Source: Alphaproteobacteria bacterium (GTDB lineage: Bacteria; Pseudomonadota; Alphaproteobacteria; Rhizobiales; Xanthobacteraceae). From it: a stretch of 46,455 bases of DNA. Where the stretch lies: positions 1-46,455 of the forward strand of contig VGEP01000033.1 of assembly GCA_016869215.1 (NCBI GenBank), written 5' to 3'. The position numbers and the translations under genes were made by a program. Below are positions 35,084 through 43,777 of this stretch, piece by piece. The notes beneath the pieces were generated by a model. That model was not told the DNA's origin and made no database searches. It saw nothing but the letters and a program-made list of their open reading frames with translations. Numbering within the stretch: the first letter of the stretch is position 1; every line of letters starts with the position of its first letter.

Positions 35084-35282
35084 GGATGCGGCCTCGGCGC
35101 CTCATTGGCCGAGTCGCGCCCCCGATGCCAGGGCCAAAAACGATAACGACCACGAACGATAAGGTGCGCGTTCATCCGGCGTCACCTCGTCGTCATCGTG
35201 GCCGTCGGGGCGATAGGCCGTTACTCTCAACGCTGGCCCATCGCCACTTGGCGCCCTTATAGCTTTGCAATGTGACACCCGC

Positions 35283-35747
35283 ATGACACCCCGAAGCACC
35301 TCGCTGTTTACCATCGGCTACGAGAAGGCGACGCCGGAGGCGGTCCTAAGCGAACTCAAGCGCGCCAAGGTCAAGCTTCTCATCGATACCCGCGCAGTGG
35401 CGGCCTCGCGCAAGCCTGGTTTCTCCAAGCGCCAGCTCGCGGCAGGGCTCGACGAGAAGGGCATCGGCTATCTGCATTTGCAGAAGCTTGGGACCCCGGC
35501 CGAAGGACGGCAGGCCGCGCGCTCGGGCGACATGAAGACGCTCTGGAAAATCTACAACAAGCATCTCAAGACGCCGGACGCCGTCGAGGCGATGGACGAG
35601 TTGGTTTCAATCGTGAAGTCCGGCCAGCCGGTGTGCCTGCTCTGCTTCGAGCGCGATCCGAACTGCTGCCACAGGAGCCGGATCGCCGAGATCGTGCGCG
35701 AGCGCACCGGCGCTCGCGTGACCGATCTTGTTCCGCCGCAGTTCTGA
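35283..35747 (+). CDS. DUF488-family protein
   Basis: A 154-residue cytoplasmic protein. Motifs FTIGYEKATPEAV, LLIDTRAVAASRKPGFSK and CLLCFERDPNCCHRS are diagnostic for DUF488. The family is widespread but its activity is not established; the Cys/His-rich CFERDPNCCHR motif could bind metal or be redox active. ATG 35283 is the start; TTG 35265 is in frame. It converges on the MFS gene, with the two stop codons inside one hairpin. Confidence 0.9.
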   Translation: MTPRSTSLFTIGYEKATPEAVLSELKRAKVKLLIDTRAVAASRKPGFSKRQLAAGLDEKGIGYLHLQKLGTPAEGRQAARSGDMKTLWKIYNKHLKTPDAVEAMDELVSIVKSGQPVCLLCFERDPNCCHRSRIAEIVRERTGARVTDLVPPQF

Positions 35748-35767
35748 GCCGGCCTATTCGGCCGGCT
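35747..35767. terminator. Bidirectional hairpin overlapping two stop codons
   Basis: AGCCGGCC and GGCCGGCT with loop TATTC. The left arm begins at the last base of the DUF488 stop, and the MFS stop (35754-35756) lies inside the hairpin, so one structure serves both genes. Confidence 0.6.
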
Positions 35768-36986
35768 GCAACGCCTTGAAGTCGCGCTCCACGCCGTTGA
35801 CCAGCACTGCAATGGCCGCCGTCCCGACCACGAAGCCGAACGCCACGACCGCGGTGACAAGCAGCACCAGGTCGAAACCGCCGCGGCTGTGCAGGAATGC
35901 GATCATGGTGATGGCTGCGCCCGAGATCAGGTAGGTGATGAAGTAGCGCACCGCATAGACGCGGGCCCGCCAGACGTCGGCCGTGTAGCGCGCGATGACG
36001 AAATCGTTGACCGTCACCTGGGCGTAGACGAAGGAAATCGCGAACGCGAGCGCCGCCAACAGCACGTAGCCCGTCGCGTTGACGATCCAGACCACGCCGA
36101 TGAACTGCAGGAGCGCCACGGCCGCGAACACGAGGTGCGGCGAATACCGCTCCAGCACCCGGCCGACGACCAGCTGCGCCGCGGCACCGAACAAAAACAC
36201 CACCGTCGCGATCCCGCCGATGGCGACCAGCGATATGCCGCCGCCCATCCGCTCGTCGAGCAGCTTGGGCAAGGCGATGGTCACGGTGTTGAACACAAGC
36301 CCGGCCGTGGTGCCGACCAGGATGAACAAGGCAAACACCGACGCCATGATCCAGACGGCGAGCCGCACGTCCGGTGCCGAGCTGCGAGTCTTGGCTTCGT
36401 GCCGATCGTCGGGAACGAGCGCCAGATAGGCGACCCCGGTCGCAACGCATACGGCGGCAGGCACCATGAAGGCCCCGCGCCATCCGAGCCATGCCGTCAG
36501 CGCGGCGGTGATGCCCGCAGCCAGCGCCACGCCGAGGTTGCCGCAGACGCCGTTGAAGGCCAGCGTCCGCCCGCGGTTGGTCGCCTGCGCGACGACAATG
36601 GCTGTGCCGACCGGATGATAGATCGCGGCAAACACGCCGAGCATGAACAGCGATACGCCAAGCGCGATGAAATTCGGCGACAGCGCCGCCGCGGCGAGGC
36701 TGAAGCCGCAGCCGACGTAGAACACCGCCATCATGTTGCGGCGGCTCCAGCGGTCGGCGAGCCAGCCGGCCGGGAGCGAGAAAATTCCGAAGGCGAAGAA
36801 CGACGCCGTGCCTACCACCAGCAGTTCGCCGTAGGGCCGGCCGTAAACCACTTCCAGGCCGATTACCACGGTCGGGAAGATCAGCATGACGTAATGATCG
36901 ACCGCATGGGCGAAGTTGTTGAATCCAATGGACACGCGGCGCTGGGTGTCCGCATCCATGGCCGCAAAGCCCATCACATTCGCCAT
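35754..36986 (-). CDS. Major facilitator superfamily transporter
   Basis: About 410 residues with twelve hydrophobic segments, typical of MFS. Between helices 2 and 3 lies GWLADRWSRRNMMAVFYVG, the MFS signature (GxxxDRxGRR form). The central loop is polar (DDRHEAKTRSSAPD). The substrate is not predictable. Start ATG 36986 (MANVMGF); GTG 37025 is possible but lacks a ribosome binding site. It is divergent from the BcsS gene. Confidence 0.9.
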   Translation of the reverse strand: MANVMGFAAMDADTQRRVSIGFNNFAHAVDHYVMLIFPTVVIGLEVVYGRPYGELLVVGTASFFAFGIFSLPAGWLADRWSRRNMMAVFYVGCGFSLAAAALSPNFIALGVSLFMLGVFAAIYHPVGTAIVVAQATNRGRTLAFNGVCGNLGVALAAGITAALTAWLGWRGAFMVPAAVCVATGVAYLALVPDDRHEAKTRSSAPDVRLAVWIMASVFALFILVGTTAGLVFNTVTIALPKLLDERMGGGISLVAIGGIATVVFLFGAAAQLVVGRVLERYSPHLVFAAVALLQFIGVVWIVNATGYVLLAALAFAISFVYAQVTVNDFVIARYTADVWRARVYAVRYFITYLISGAAITMIAFLHSRGGFDLVLLVTAVVAFGFVVGTAAIAVLVNGVERDFKALQPAE

Positions 36987-37155
36987 CGGGAATTCCGTTC
37001 CGCCGCGGTTCGCATTTCGAGTCACATATAGCGCGATCGCGGGACCCTCGCCTATGCGGTTCTTGCAGTTCTGATTCGACTTGACGTTGCAAATCTGCCT
37101 AAGCTCGACCGTTTGCTCCCGCCAGGGAGCCGGTGGTTGGGGCTTGGGGGCCTCG

Positions 37156-37896
37156 ATGCGTAGCGTGGGGGGCGTTGCCGCGGCGCTGGTTGCCGCCGCG
37201 GTCTTGTTTGTGTGTCCGGTGCGGGCGCAGCCGGCTGCGGCTTACGACGCAGACGACCAGGCGCGCCTTCTCCTGTTCGCGAGCACGGACCTTTGGCGGC
37301 ACGGCGGCTTTGCGCACGGCGGCGTGCTGTGGTCACCGGACGGGCTCGACCGCGACGGCTTCGCGCTAAAGGTCGCGTTCGGAGGTGGCGCCTACCGCTA
37401 TGTGTCAGGCGCACTCGGGCAGGTCGACGTGGACGGGCGGCAGATGGCGGGTGAGCTGTTGTTGGGCTGGCGCTTCGTCCGCGGTCCGGTGTCGGTCACG
37501 GCCTTCGCCGGATTGGACGTCCAACAACATCGCCTGTCGCCGGACGATGCGTCGGCGGGGCTTCGCGGCCGATACGCCGGTGCGAAGACCGGCTTCGAGC
37601 TGTGGTTCGAGCCCGATCCCGGCGCGATGGTGGCCGCGCACGGTTTCGTTTCGACCGTCGGCCCGAGCTACAACGCACGGCTCGCCGCCGGATGGCGTGT
37701 GCTCGACACAGCCTACGTCGGGCCGGAGGTCCAGGGCTTTGCGTTCGACGACAATTACAAGCAGTGGCGCACGGGTCTGCACATCACCGCGTTGCGATTT
37801 GGCGGACTGGAGTGGTCGGCGGGACTCGGATGGGCCGGCGACAGCGACAATCGCGCGAGTCTTTACGGACGACTGGGCCTGTTGAGCCGCCACTAA
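37156..37896 (+). CDS. bcsS: Cellulose biosynthesis protein BcsS-like
   Basis: A 246-residue protein with an N-terminal signal peptide (ending near VRAQPA, about 25), followed by alternating strands with Gly/aromatic repeats: ALKVAFGGGAYRY, LLLGWRFVRGPVSVTAFAGLDVQQHR, WRVLDTAYVGPEVQGFAFD. This matches the BcsS family, an outer-membrane beta-barrel type protein linked to cellulose loci of Hyphomicrobiales. No other bcs gene is in the window, so it is an orphan copy. ATG 37156 has a GGGGG run before it. Confidence 0.8.
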   Translation: MRSVGGVAAALVAAAVLFVCPVRAQPAAAYDADDQARLLLFASTDLWRHGGFAHGGVLWSPDGLDRDGFALKVAFGGGAYRYVSGALGQVDVDGRQMAGELLLGWRFVRGPVSVTAFAGLDVQQHRLSPDDASAGLRGRYAGAKTGFELWFEPDPGAMVAAHGFVSTVGPSYNARLAAGWRVLDTAYVGPEVQGFAFDDNYKQWRTGLHITALRFGGLEWSAGLGWAGDSDNRASLYGRLGLLSRH

Positions 37897-37920
37897 GGCG
37901 GGTGAGCCAGCTTACGTCAC

Positions 37921-38298
37921 TCAACCCTTGCCGTCGCAGATCCACGCCCGGATCACGCAGTCCTTGCCGCCGAACTTGTAGCACTGCTTGAGCGCGGTGT
38001 TCTGGGCGGCGCCGAGCCGCGGCGCACTGGCGTAGCCGTGCGGGCCGCAGGGCTTACGGCCGTCGATGGCAAAGGCCACGCAGCCCTTCTTGGTGGTCAC
38101 GACCTGCTTGCAGGTGCCGTCGCAACGATCGATCGCGGCCTTGCGCGCCTCGGCGACGGTCGGATAGTCGTAGGCATAGCCGTAGGCGGCGCAGGAGCCG
38201 ATGGCCAGCGCACCGGCAGCCATCGGCGACGCGACGCCCGCCAGAAGCCAGCTCGCCGCCGCGGCCGCGCAAGCGGTCCCACGAAACAGGTCGTGCAT
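37921..38298 (-). CDS. DUF4189 secreted protein (copy A)
   Basis: A 125-residue protein with a signal peptide (hydrophobic about 8-30) and then a DUF4189 domain. Paired cysteines: GSCAAYGYAYDY, DRCDGTCKQV, KGCVAFAID, KPCGPHG, QCYKFGGKDCVIRAWICDG. The same C-terminal GGK.C..RAW.CDG motif is found in copy B. Function is unknown. GGAGGGGAAACGG precedes ATG 38298. It is the last gene of the cox-like cluster. Confidence 0.85.
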   Translation of the reverse strand: MHDLFRGTACAAAAASWLLAGVASPMAAGALAIGSCAAYGYAYDYPTVAEARKAAIDRCDGTCKQVVTTKKGCVAFAIDGRKPCGPHGYASAPRLGAAQNTALKQCYKFGGKDCVIRAWICDGKG

Positions 38299-38384
38299 GG
38301 CCGTTTCCCCTCCGAGAAGCCGGGCCATGAAAGACCAAACTGGTTAAGCGGTCGTAACCGCGCACTCCCGCGGCTTGCGGCGAT

Positions 38385-38786
38385 TTAGCGCCCGTCGCAG
38401 ACCCAGGCGCGCAACGTGCATTTTTTCCCGCCATACCGGGCGCAGGAGGCCAGCGCGATGCGTTCGGCCTCGGCGCGCGTATGCGCCGCACCGAACCCCT
38501 TCGCGCCGCAGCGCGAGGCGCTGTCCATCGCGACCGCACCGCAGGCCCGGTTGACGTCGACCGCGATCTTGCAGTCGCGCGCGCCGCATTGGCGGATCGC
38601 CCGCGCCCACGCATCGCTTTTGTTGCCGTAGCCGTGCGAATAGCCCCATCGGCCGCATTCGCTCATGGCGATCGCTGCAAACGCCGAAGCCTTCGGCGCG
38701 GACCATGCACATGTACACGCGACGACAGGGATGACCGCCGCCGCACGCACCATCCTGCAAAGGACAGCATTCCATCTGATGTACAT
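38385..38786 (-). CDS. DUF4189 secreted protein (copy B)
   Basis: A 133-residue DUF4189 protein with a signal peptide and a Cys-rich domain: SECGRWGYSHGYG, RQCGARDCKIAV, RACGAVAMD, SRCGAKGFG and YGGKKCTLRAWVCDG. Its start lies one base after the stop of the MoeA/MobA-like gene, and GGAGGGGGC lies eight bases upstream, so translation is coupled to it. This places a secreted protein in a molybdenum-enzyme operon, an odd pairing. Confidence 0.82.
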   Translation of the reverse strand: MYIRWNAVLCRMVRAAAVIPVVACTCAWSAPKASAFAAIAMSECGRWGYSHGYGNKSDAWARAIRQCGARDCKIAVDVNRACGAVAMDSASRCGAKGFGAAHTRAEAERIALASCARYGGKKCTLRAWVCDGR

Positions 38787-38787
38787 G

Positions 38788-40404
38788 TCATGCCCCCTCC
38801 AGTTCTGCTTTGACCTTGCGGAGCGCCTCCGGCGTGTCGACGTCGATCAGCACCGCCTGGTCGGCCAGCGGCACCTCGGCAACCGCCTCGGGATAGCGTG
38901 CGATCAGGTTGCGGGCGCCGACGTCGCCTTCGAGCGCCATCAGTTCGGAGAAAAACCGCCGCGACCAGACCACCGGATTGCCGCGCGTGCCGTCGGTCAT
39001 GGGCACGACCACCAGCGCGCCGCGCTCGAGATCGAAGGCCGCAATCAGTCTGTCGATCAGTGTCGCGCTGACCTGCGGCATGTCGCCCAGGCAGACCACC
39101 GCGCCGTCAACGTCGGCGGGAAGCGCCGAGAGCCCCGCGCGCAGCGAGGTCGACAGCCCGTTCGCGTAATGCGGATTGTGAACGCGCGCGACGTCGAGAC
39201 CGGCAAGCGCCGCCTCGACCTGCTCGCGCTGATGGCCGGTCACGACCACCACGGGCCGCGCCCGCGAGGCGAGCGCCGCTTCGGCTGCGATCCGGACCAG
39301 CGGTTTCCCGCCGATCTCGGCGAGGAGCTTGTTCGGCCCGCCCATTCGCGTGGAGCGACCCGCAGCGAGGATCACCGCGCCGATGCGGCGGCCAACCGGC
39401 GGCACAGACTCCTCGCGCGGCTGCGGGCGGGTGACGATCTCCATCAGAAGACCGCCGACGCCCATGCCGGTCACGTCCGAGCGCGACACCGGAAGCCCCG
39501 CGAGCAGGCGGTTCAACACCCAGTCGAAGCCGTTCTCCTTGGGCGAGCGCGCGCAGCCCGGCGCGCCCAGCACCGGCCGCCCGCGGATGCCGCCGATCAG
39601 CATCAGGTTGCCCGGATCGACCGGCATGCCGAAATGCTCGATTCGGCCGCCGACCGCCTCGATGGCGGCGGGGATCACGTCGCGGCGGTCGGCGATGGCG
39701 GACGCGCCGAACACCACCACCAGCTCGGCGCCGGCGGCGAGCACCTCGTCGACCGCCTTCGCGAGCGGGCCCTGTTCGTGCGGCACGCGCCGCTCGGCCA
39801 CGATGGACGCACCCGCCGGGGCAAGCCGCGCTTGCGTGATCCGAAGTGTCTTCTCGATGACCTTGTCGGAGAGCCCGGGAAGCAGCGTCGAGACCACGCC
39901 GACCTTCTTGATCCTGTAGGGCGCGACGCTCACCAGCGGTCTGCCTGCCGCCGCGAGCGCAGCGTCGAGCGCGCTCTTTCCAACCGCAAACGGAATGATC
40001 TTTACGGTCGCGATCATCTCGCCGGCCTCGACCGGCTTGTACGCTTCGAGCGTTGCGAACGTGATCGCCTCGTCGACGCGGTTGAGGCGGTCGATGGTGT
40101 CCTTGTCCACGACCAGGACGCCGGGCCGTTCCGCGAACAGGTTGGCACGTCCGGTGAAGGCGCGGTCGACCCGCGCCCCCTCGCCCGCCACGGCCTTGGC
40201 GACCGCCGCCGCCGCTTCGTCCTCGGACACGTCGCCGGGCTCGATCCGCGCCACAACGATGGAATCGATACCGGCCGCCTCCAGCGCCGCGGCCTCCGCC
40301 GGCCCGATCACAGTGCCCTTCTTGAGCACCAGTTCGCCCTTGCGGATGGTGTGGACGGCGGTGGCGCCCTGCGACTCCTTCGGCGGGACCGGACCGAATT
40401 TCAT
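38788..40404 (-). CDS. Fused molybdopterin-binding and MobA-like nucleotidyltransferase protein
   Basis: A 538-residue fusion. The N-terminal half (about 1-330) contains a MoeA/Mog-type molybdopterin-binding region (VVVFGASAIADRRDVIP, GNLMLIGGIRGRPVLGAPG). The C-terminal half (about 340-538) is a MobA/MocA-like nucleotidyltransferase with LAAGRSTRMGGPNKLL at 346-361 and CLGDMPQVS. This pair is typical of molybdenum cofactor cytidylyltransferase (MocA-type) proteins serving xanthine dehydrogenase-family enzymes. It follows XdhC-C by 22 bp and is translationally linked to the DUF4189 gene. Confidence 0.9.
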   Translation of the reverse strand: MKFGPVPPKESQGATAVHTIRKGELVLKKGTVIGPAEAAALEAAGIDSIVVARIEPGDVSEDEAAAAVAKAVAGEGARVDRAFTGRANLFAERPGVLVVDKDTIDRLNRVDEAITFATLEAYKPVEAGEMIATVKIIPFAVGKSALDAALAAAGRPLVSVAPYRIKKVGVVSTLLPGLSDKVIEKTLRITQARLAPAGASIVAERRVPHEQGPLAKAVDEVLAAGAELVVVFGASAIADRRDVIPAAIEAVGGRIEHFGMPVDPGNLMLIGGIRGRPVLGAPGCARSPKENGFDWVLNRLLAGLPVSRSDVTGMGVGGLLMEIVTRPQPREESVPPVGRRIGAVILAAGRSTRMGGPNKLLAEIGGKPLVRIAAEAALASRARPVVVVTGHQREQVEAALAGLDVARVHNPHYANGLSTSLRAGLSALPADVDGAVVCLGDMPQVSATLIDRLIAAFDLERGALVVVPMTDGTRGNPVVWSRRFFSELMALEGDVGARNLIARYPEAVAEVPLADQAVLIDVDTPEALRKVKAELEGA

Positions 40405-40426
40405 GGCCGCGTCCTCATCTCGGTGC

Positions 40427-41113
40427 TCAGGACGGCTCCTGCCGCATCCGCTGGACGATCTCGCCCATGATCGAGACCGCGATTTCGGGCGGCGATACTG
40501 CGCCGATGTCGAGCCCGATCGGGGCGTGGATGCGGCCGAGGTCGTTATCGGTGAAGCCGCGCTCGGTTTTCAGGCGTTCGAGCCGCCGCGCATGCGTCTT
40601 ACGCGAGCCGAGGGCGCCGATGTAGAAGCAGTCGCTCTTCAACGCCATTGTGAGGCCTGGATCGTCGATCTTGGGATCGTGGGTCAGCGCGACGAAGGCC
40701 GTGTAGCGGTCGATGCCGATTGGCGGCAGCGCCACGTCCGGCCATTCCGCGATCACCTTGACGTCGGGGAATCGCTCGGCGGTCGCAAAAGCCGTGCGAG
40801 GGTCCACGATGGTAACGTCGTAGCCGAGCATCCGGCCGATCGGCGCCAACGCTTGCGAGATGTGGACCGCGCCGGTGATGACGAGTTTGGGCGATGGAAC
40901 ATGAACGGTGAGGAACACGTTGCCTTCGGCCGTCTCCTCCATCCCGCTCTTGCCCGAACGAAAGTGCTCCTCAAGGACACCTTTTAGGGGGTCGTTGCGA
41001 ACATCGGCGACCTTCACCACCCTCTGCTCGCCGGAGTCCTGGTTCGTGACGACGGCGACGGCGCGGCGCGCGGCGCGCTCCTCGTTCAGGGCTTTGAGGA
41101 TGTCCAGGCGCAA
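40427..41113 (-). CDS. XdhC-type protein, C-terminal half
   Basis: A 228-residue protein with the Rossmann-like XdhC C-terminal fold: VITGAVHISQALAPIGRMLGYDVTIVDPR, FVALTHDPKIDDPGLTMAL and IGALGSRKTHARRLERL. It handles molybdenum cofactor for xanthine dehydrogenase-family enzymes. Start is TTG 41113, supported by GGTGGAG seven bases upstream and lying three bases after the preceding stop. It pairs with the N-terminal XdhC protein as a split gene. Confidence 0.9.
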   Translation of the reverse strand: MRLDILKALNEERAARRAVAVVTNQDSGEQRVVKVADVRNDPLKGVLEEHFRSGKSGMEETAEGNVFLTVHVPSPKLVITGAVHISQALAPIGRMLGYDVTIVDPRTAFATAERFPDVKVIAEWPDVALPPIGIDRYTAFVALTHDPKIDDPGLTMALKSDCFYIGALGSRKTHARRLERLKTERGFTDNDLGRIHAPIGLDIGAVSPPEIAVSIMGEIVQRMRQEPS

Positions 41114-41116
41114 GGG

Positions 41117-41440
41117 CTACTCCACCTTTTCGACGAACACCCGGATGGTGCCGCCGCACGACAGCCCGACCTTCCAGGCGGTCTCGTCGGCGACGCCGAA
41201 TTCCAGGGTCTTCGGCTTGCCGCTCTCGATCACGTCAATGGCCTCGGTCACCACCGCGCCCTCGACGCAGCCGCCCGACACCGATCCCAGGAAATTGCCC
41301 TGGTCGTCGATCACGAGGTTCGAGCCGACCGGCCGCGGGGCCGAGCCCCAGGTCTGGACCACGGTGGCGATGGCGACGCCGCGGCCCGTCTTCTTCCAGT
41401 CCTCGGCGGCTTTCAGAATGTCCTCGTCGGCAGCCAGCAT
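41117..41440 (-). CDS. XdhC-type protein, N-terminal half (CoxI/XdhC domain)
   Basis: A 107-residue protein equal to the XdhC/CoxI N-terminal domain: VAIATVVQTWGSAPRPVGSNLVI, GNFLGSVSGGCVEGAVV and a late Cys in GLSCGGTIRVF. The glycine-rich SGGC motif binds cofactor. It is normally joined to the Rossmann domain; here the two are adjacent genes. ATG 41440 with GGAGG upstream. Gene order matches the cox operon accessory part. Confidence 0.9.
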   Translation of the reverse strand: MLAADEDILKAAEDWKKTGRGVAIATVVQTWGSAPRPVGSNLVIDDQGNFLGSVSGGCVEGAVVTEAIDVIESGKPKTLEFGVADETAWKVGLSCGGTIRVFVEKVE

Positions 41441-41505
41441 GACGGTTTCCTCCGTGCATCCCGCGGCGGGCGGCGGCCGCGGCAAGCGTTATATATCATC
41501 GTATA

Positions 41506-42723
41506 TTACGCGGCTCCAGCCAGCCAGGTTTTCGGATCGGCATGGCGGCCATGCTGCGACAGAGCCTCGCACAGTTCGCGCATGGACTGAAGATTGTGAA
41601 TCGGCCGCATCTCGTCGACATGCGGCAGCATGGTGCGGATGCCGCGCGCCCTGGCCTCGAAGCCGGAAAACCGCAGCAGGGGATTGAGCCACACCAGCCG
41701 CCGACAGGAGCGGTGCAGCCGGTCGATCTCGAACTCCAGCCGCTCGTCGGGGTCGCGCTCCAGCCCGTCGGTGAACAGCAGCACCACGGCGCCCTGGGTC
41801 AGCACCCGCCGCGACCATTGCTTGTTGAAGGCCGCGAGCGAGGTCGCGATCCGCGTGCCGCCCGACCAGTCCAGTACGCTTGCCGAGCAGGCCGCCAGTG
41901 CCTCGTCGGGGTCCTTCTCGCGCAGCGCGCGCGAAACGTTGGTCAGCCGCGTGCCGAACAGGAATGTGTGGACGCGCTTTCGCGCATCGGTGATGGCGTG
42001 GAGGAAATGCAGGAACAGCCGCGTGTACTGGCTCATGGAGCCGGAAATATCGAGCAGCGCCACGACGGGCGGGTTCTTGGTCTTGGGTCCCCGGTACTTC
42101 AGATCGATCAGCGCGCCGCCGCCCTTCATGCTGGCGCGCAGCGTCCGGCGCAGATCGATGCGGTGCCCGTGCGGATGCGGCGCAAGGCGCCGCGTCTTGA
42201 CGTTGTCGAAGCCGAGTACCAAACGCTTGATGGCGTCGCGCGCAGCCGCGACCTCGGCCGCGGTCATCTGCGCGAAGTCCTTCGTTTCGAGGACCTCGCG
42301 GTCGGACACTGTGAAGCTCGCGTCGAGCTCGATCTCCTGCTGCTCGCGCTCGACCTTCTCCGCGCCCGCAAACAGCGCGTCGAGCACGCGTTGCGAAGCC
42401 TGCGGCTCCTCCGGCGTTTGCGCCGGTGCGCCGGTCATCTCCGGCGACATCATGGCGATCAGCCGTTCGAGATAACCGCGTTTGCGGAAGAATATCTGGA
42501 ACGCCTGGTCGAACAGCACCGAATGCTCGTGGCGCTTCACGAACACCGCGTGCAGGGTCCAGTAGAAGTCCTCCTTGGTGCCGACGCCGGCGGCGCGCAC
42601 GGCCTCCAGCGCGTCGAGCACCGAACGCGGCCCCAACGGAATGCCCGCCGCACGCAGCGCACGCGCGAAGTAGAGGATGTTCTCGGCGAAGCGGCCCGGC
42701 GCGTCCTGCTGCGTGTTCGGCAT
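41506..42723 (-). CDS. coxE: VWA-domain protein, CoxE-like
   Basis: A 405-residue protein. An N-terminal helical part precedes the CoxE-type VWA domain, with the MIDAS motif DISGSMSQY and downstream Thr/Asp in LFTDGLERD. The region ALIDLKYRGPKTKNPPVVALLDISGSM is characteristic. CoxE works with the AAA ATPase CoxD to insert or mature the molybdenum-copper centre in CO dehydrogenase. The CoxD gene lies 4 bp upstream. Confidence 0.92.
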   Translation of the reverse strand: MPNTQQDAPGRFAENILYFARALRAAGIPLGPRSVLDALEAVRAAGVGTKEDFYWTLHAVFVKRHEHSVLFDQAFQIFFRKRGYLERLIAMMSPEMTGAPAQTPEEPQASQRVLDALFAGAEKVEREQQEIELDASFTVSDREVLETKDFAQMTAAEVAAARDAIKRLVLGFDNVKTRRLAPHPHGHRIDLRRTLRASMKGGGALIDLKYRGPKTKNPPVVALLDISGSMSQYTRLFLHFLHAITDARKRVHTFLFGTRLTNVSRALREKDPDEALAACSASVLDWSGGTRIATSLAAFNKQWSRRVLTQGAVVLLFTDGLERDPDERLEFEIDRLHRSCRRLVWLNPLLRFSGFEARARGIRTMLPHVDEMRPIHNLQSMRELCEALSQHGRHADPKTWLAGAA

Positions 42724-42727
42724 CAGG

Positions 42728-43654
42728 TCACTCCGCCGCTCTGAGCTCCGCCTGCACTTGGTCGAGCAGCTCTTTCACCTTGCCGCCTTCGAGCCGCGCG
42801 ATGTCGTCCTGGTATTTCAGCAGGACGCCGAGCGTGTCGGACACCGTCGCGGGATCGAGCGCCACCGCGTCCAACTCGGATAGCGCGGTCGCCCAGTCGA
42901 GCGTCTCGGCCACGCCCGGCGACTTAAACAGGTCCTGCTTTCGCATCGCCTGCACGAAGCCGACGATCTGCTCGGACAGCTTTTTGCCGATGCCCGGCAC
43001 CTTGGCGCGCACGATTTCGAGTTCGCGCGCCGCGCTCGGATAGCCGACCCAATGGTAGAGGCAGCGGCGCTTGAGCGCGTCGTGAATCTCGCGCGTGCGG
43101 TTGGACGTGATGACCACGATCGGCGGACGCTCGGCCTTGATCGTGCCAAGCTCGGGGATCGTCACCTGGAAGTCGGCCAGCACTTCGAGCAGGAACGCCT
43201 CGAAGGCCTCGTCGCTGCGGTCGAGTTCGTCGATCAGCAGCACCGGCGGTCCGGCGGTATCGGGCTCCAGCGCCTGCAAGAGCGGCCGCTTGATCAGAAA
43301 GCGTTCGTCGAACACATCGTGCTCGATCTGCGAGCGGTCCTGCTTGCCTTCGGCCTCCGCCGCGCGGATCGCGATCATCTGCGCGGCGTAGTTCCACTCG
43401 TACACGGCGCTGGCGACGTCCAGGCCCTCGTAGCATTGCAGGCGGATGAGCTTGCGGCCGAGCGTCTGCGACAGCACCTTGGCAATTTCCGTTTTGCCGA
43501 CGCCGGCCTCGCCTTCGAGAAAAATCGGACGGCCCATCCTAAGCGCGAGGAACAGGACGGTCGCAAGCGACCGGTCGGCGAGATAATCCGCCGCCGAAAG
43601 CAGCTTGAGTGTGTCGTCGATGGAATTCGGAACGGGAAGTATCTTCTGCGTCAT
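42728..43654 (-). CDS. coxD: MoxR-type AAA ATPase, CoxD-like
   Basis: A 308-residue AAA+ ATPase. Walker A is GEAGVGKTE (near 48-56), Walker B LLIDELDR (near 143), and the sensor-type VVITSNRTRE. It is the ATPase partner of CoxE in maturation of the molybdenum hydroxylase. ATG 43654 has AGGTGTTTCG upstream; the longer frame reads into the gap. A hairpin between coxM and coxD suggests it may also be separately expressed. Confidence 0.92.
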   Translation of the reverse strand: MTQKILPVPNSIDDTLKLLSAADYLADRSLATVLFLALRMGRPIFLEGEAGVGKTEIAKVLSQTLGRKLIRLQCYEGLDVASAVYEWNYAAQMIAIRAAEAEGKQDRSQIEHDVFDERFLIKRPLLQALEPDTAGPPVLLIDELDRSDEAFEAFLLEVLADFQVTIPELGTIKAERPPIVVITSNRTREIHDALKRRCLYHWVGYPSAARELEIVRAKVPGIGKKLSEQIVGFVQAMRKQDLFKSPGVAETLDWATALSELDAVALDPATVSDTLGVLLKYQDDIARLEGGKVKELLDQVQAELRAAE

Positions 43655-43724
43655 CGAAACACCTATAGCCCGGCGCCGCGGGCCTTGTCCCTGCAACTTC
43701 GCACGGCTGCTGTGTCAACAAATC

Positions 43725-43749
43725 GGCCCCCGGAACGCATCCGGAGGCC
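43725..43749 (-). terminator. Hairpin between coxM and coxD
   Basis: Read on the minus strand, GGCCTCCGGA and TCCGGGGGCC pair with one wobble around loop TGCGT, 29 bp after the coxM stop. There is a weak T-run (ATTTGTT). It may be a partial terminator or RNA-processing site. Confidence 0.45.
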
Positions 43750-43777
43750 GAGCCGATAGACAAGCTTTTTCAGGCGT

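Noticed and set aside
38665..40470. 601-codon plus-strand ORF
   Set aside because: Antisense of the MocA-like gene; typical shadow of a GC-rich gene.
41542..42744. 400-codon plus-strand ORF
   Set aside because: Antisense to coxE, no recognisable domain.
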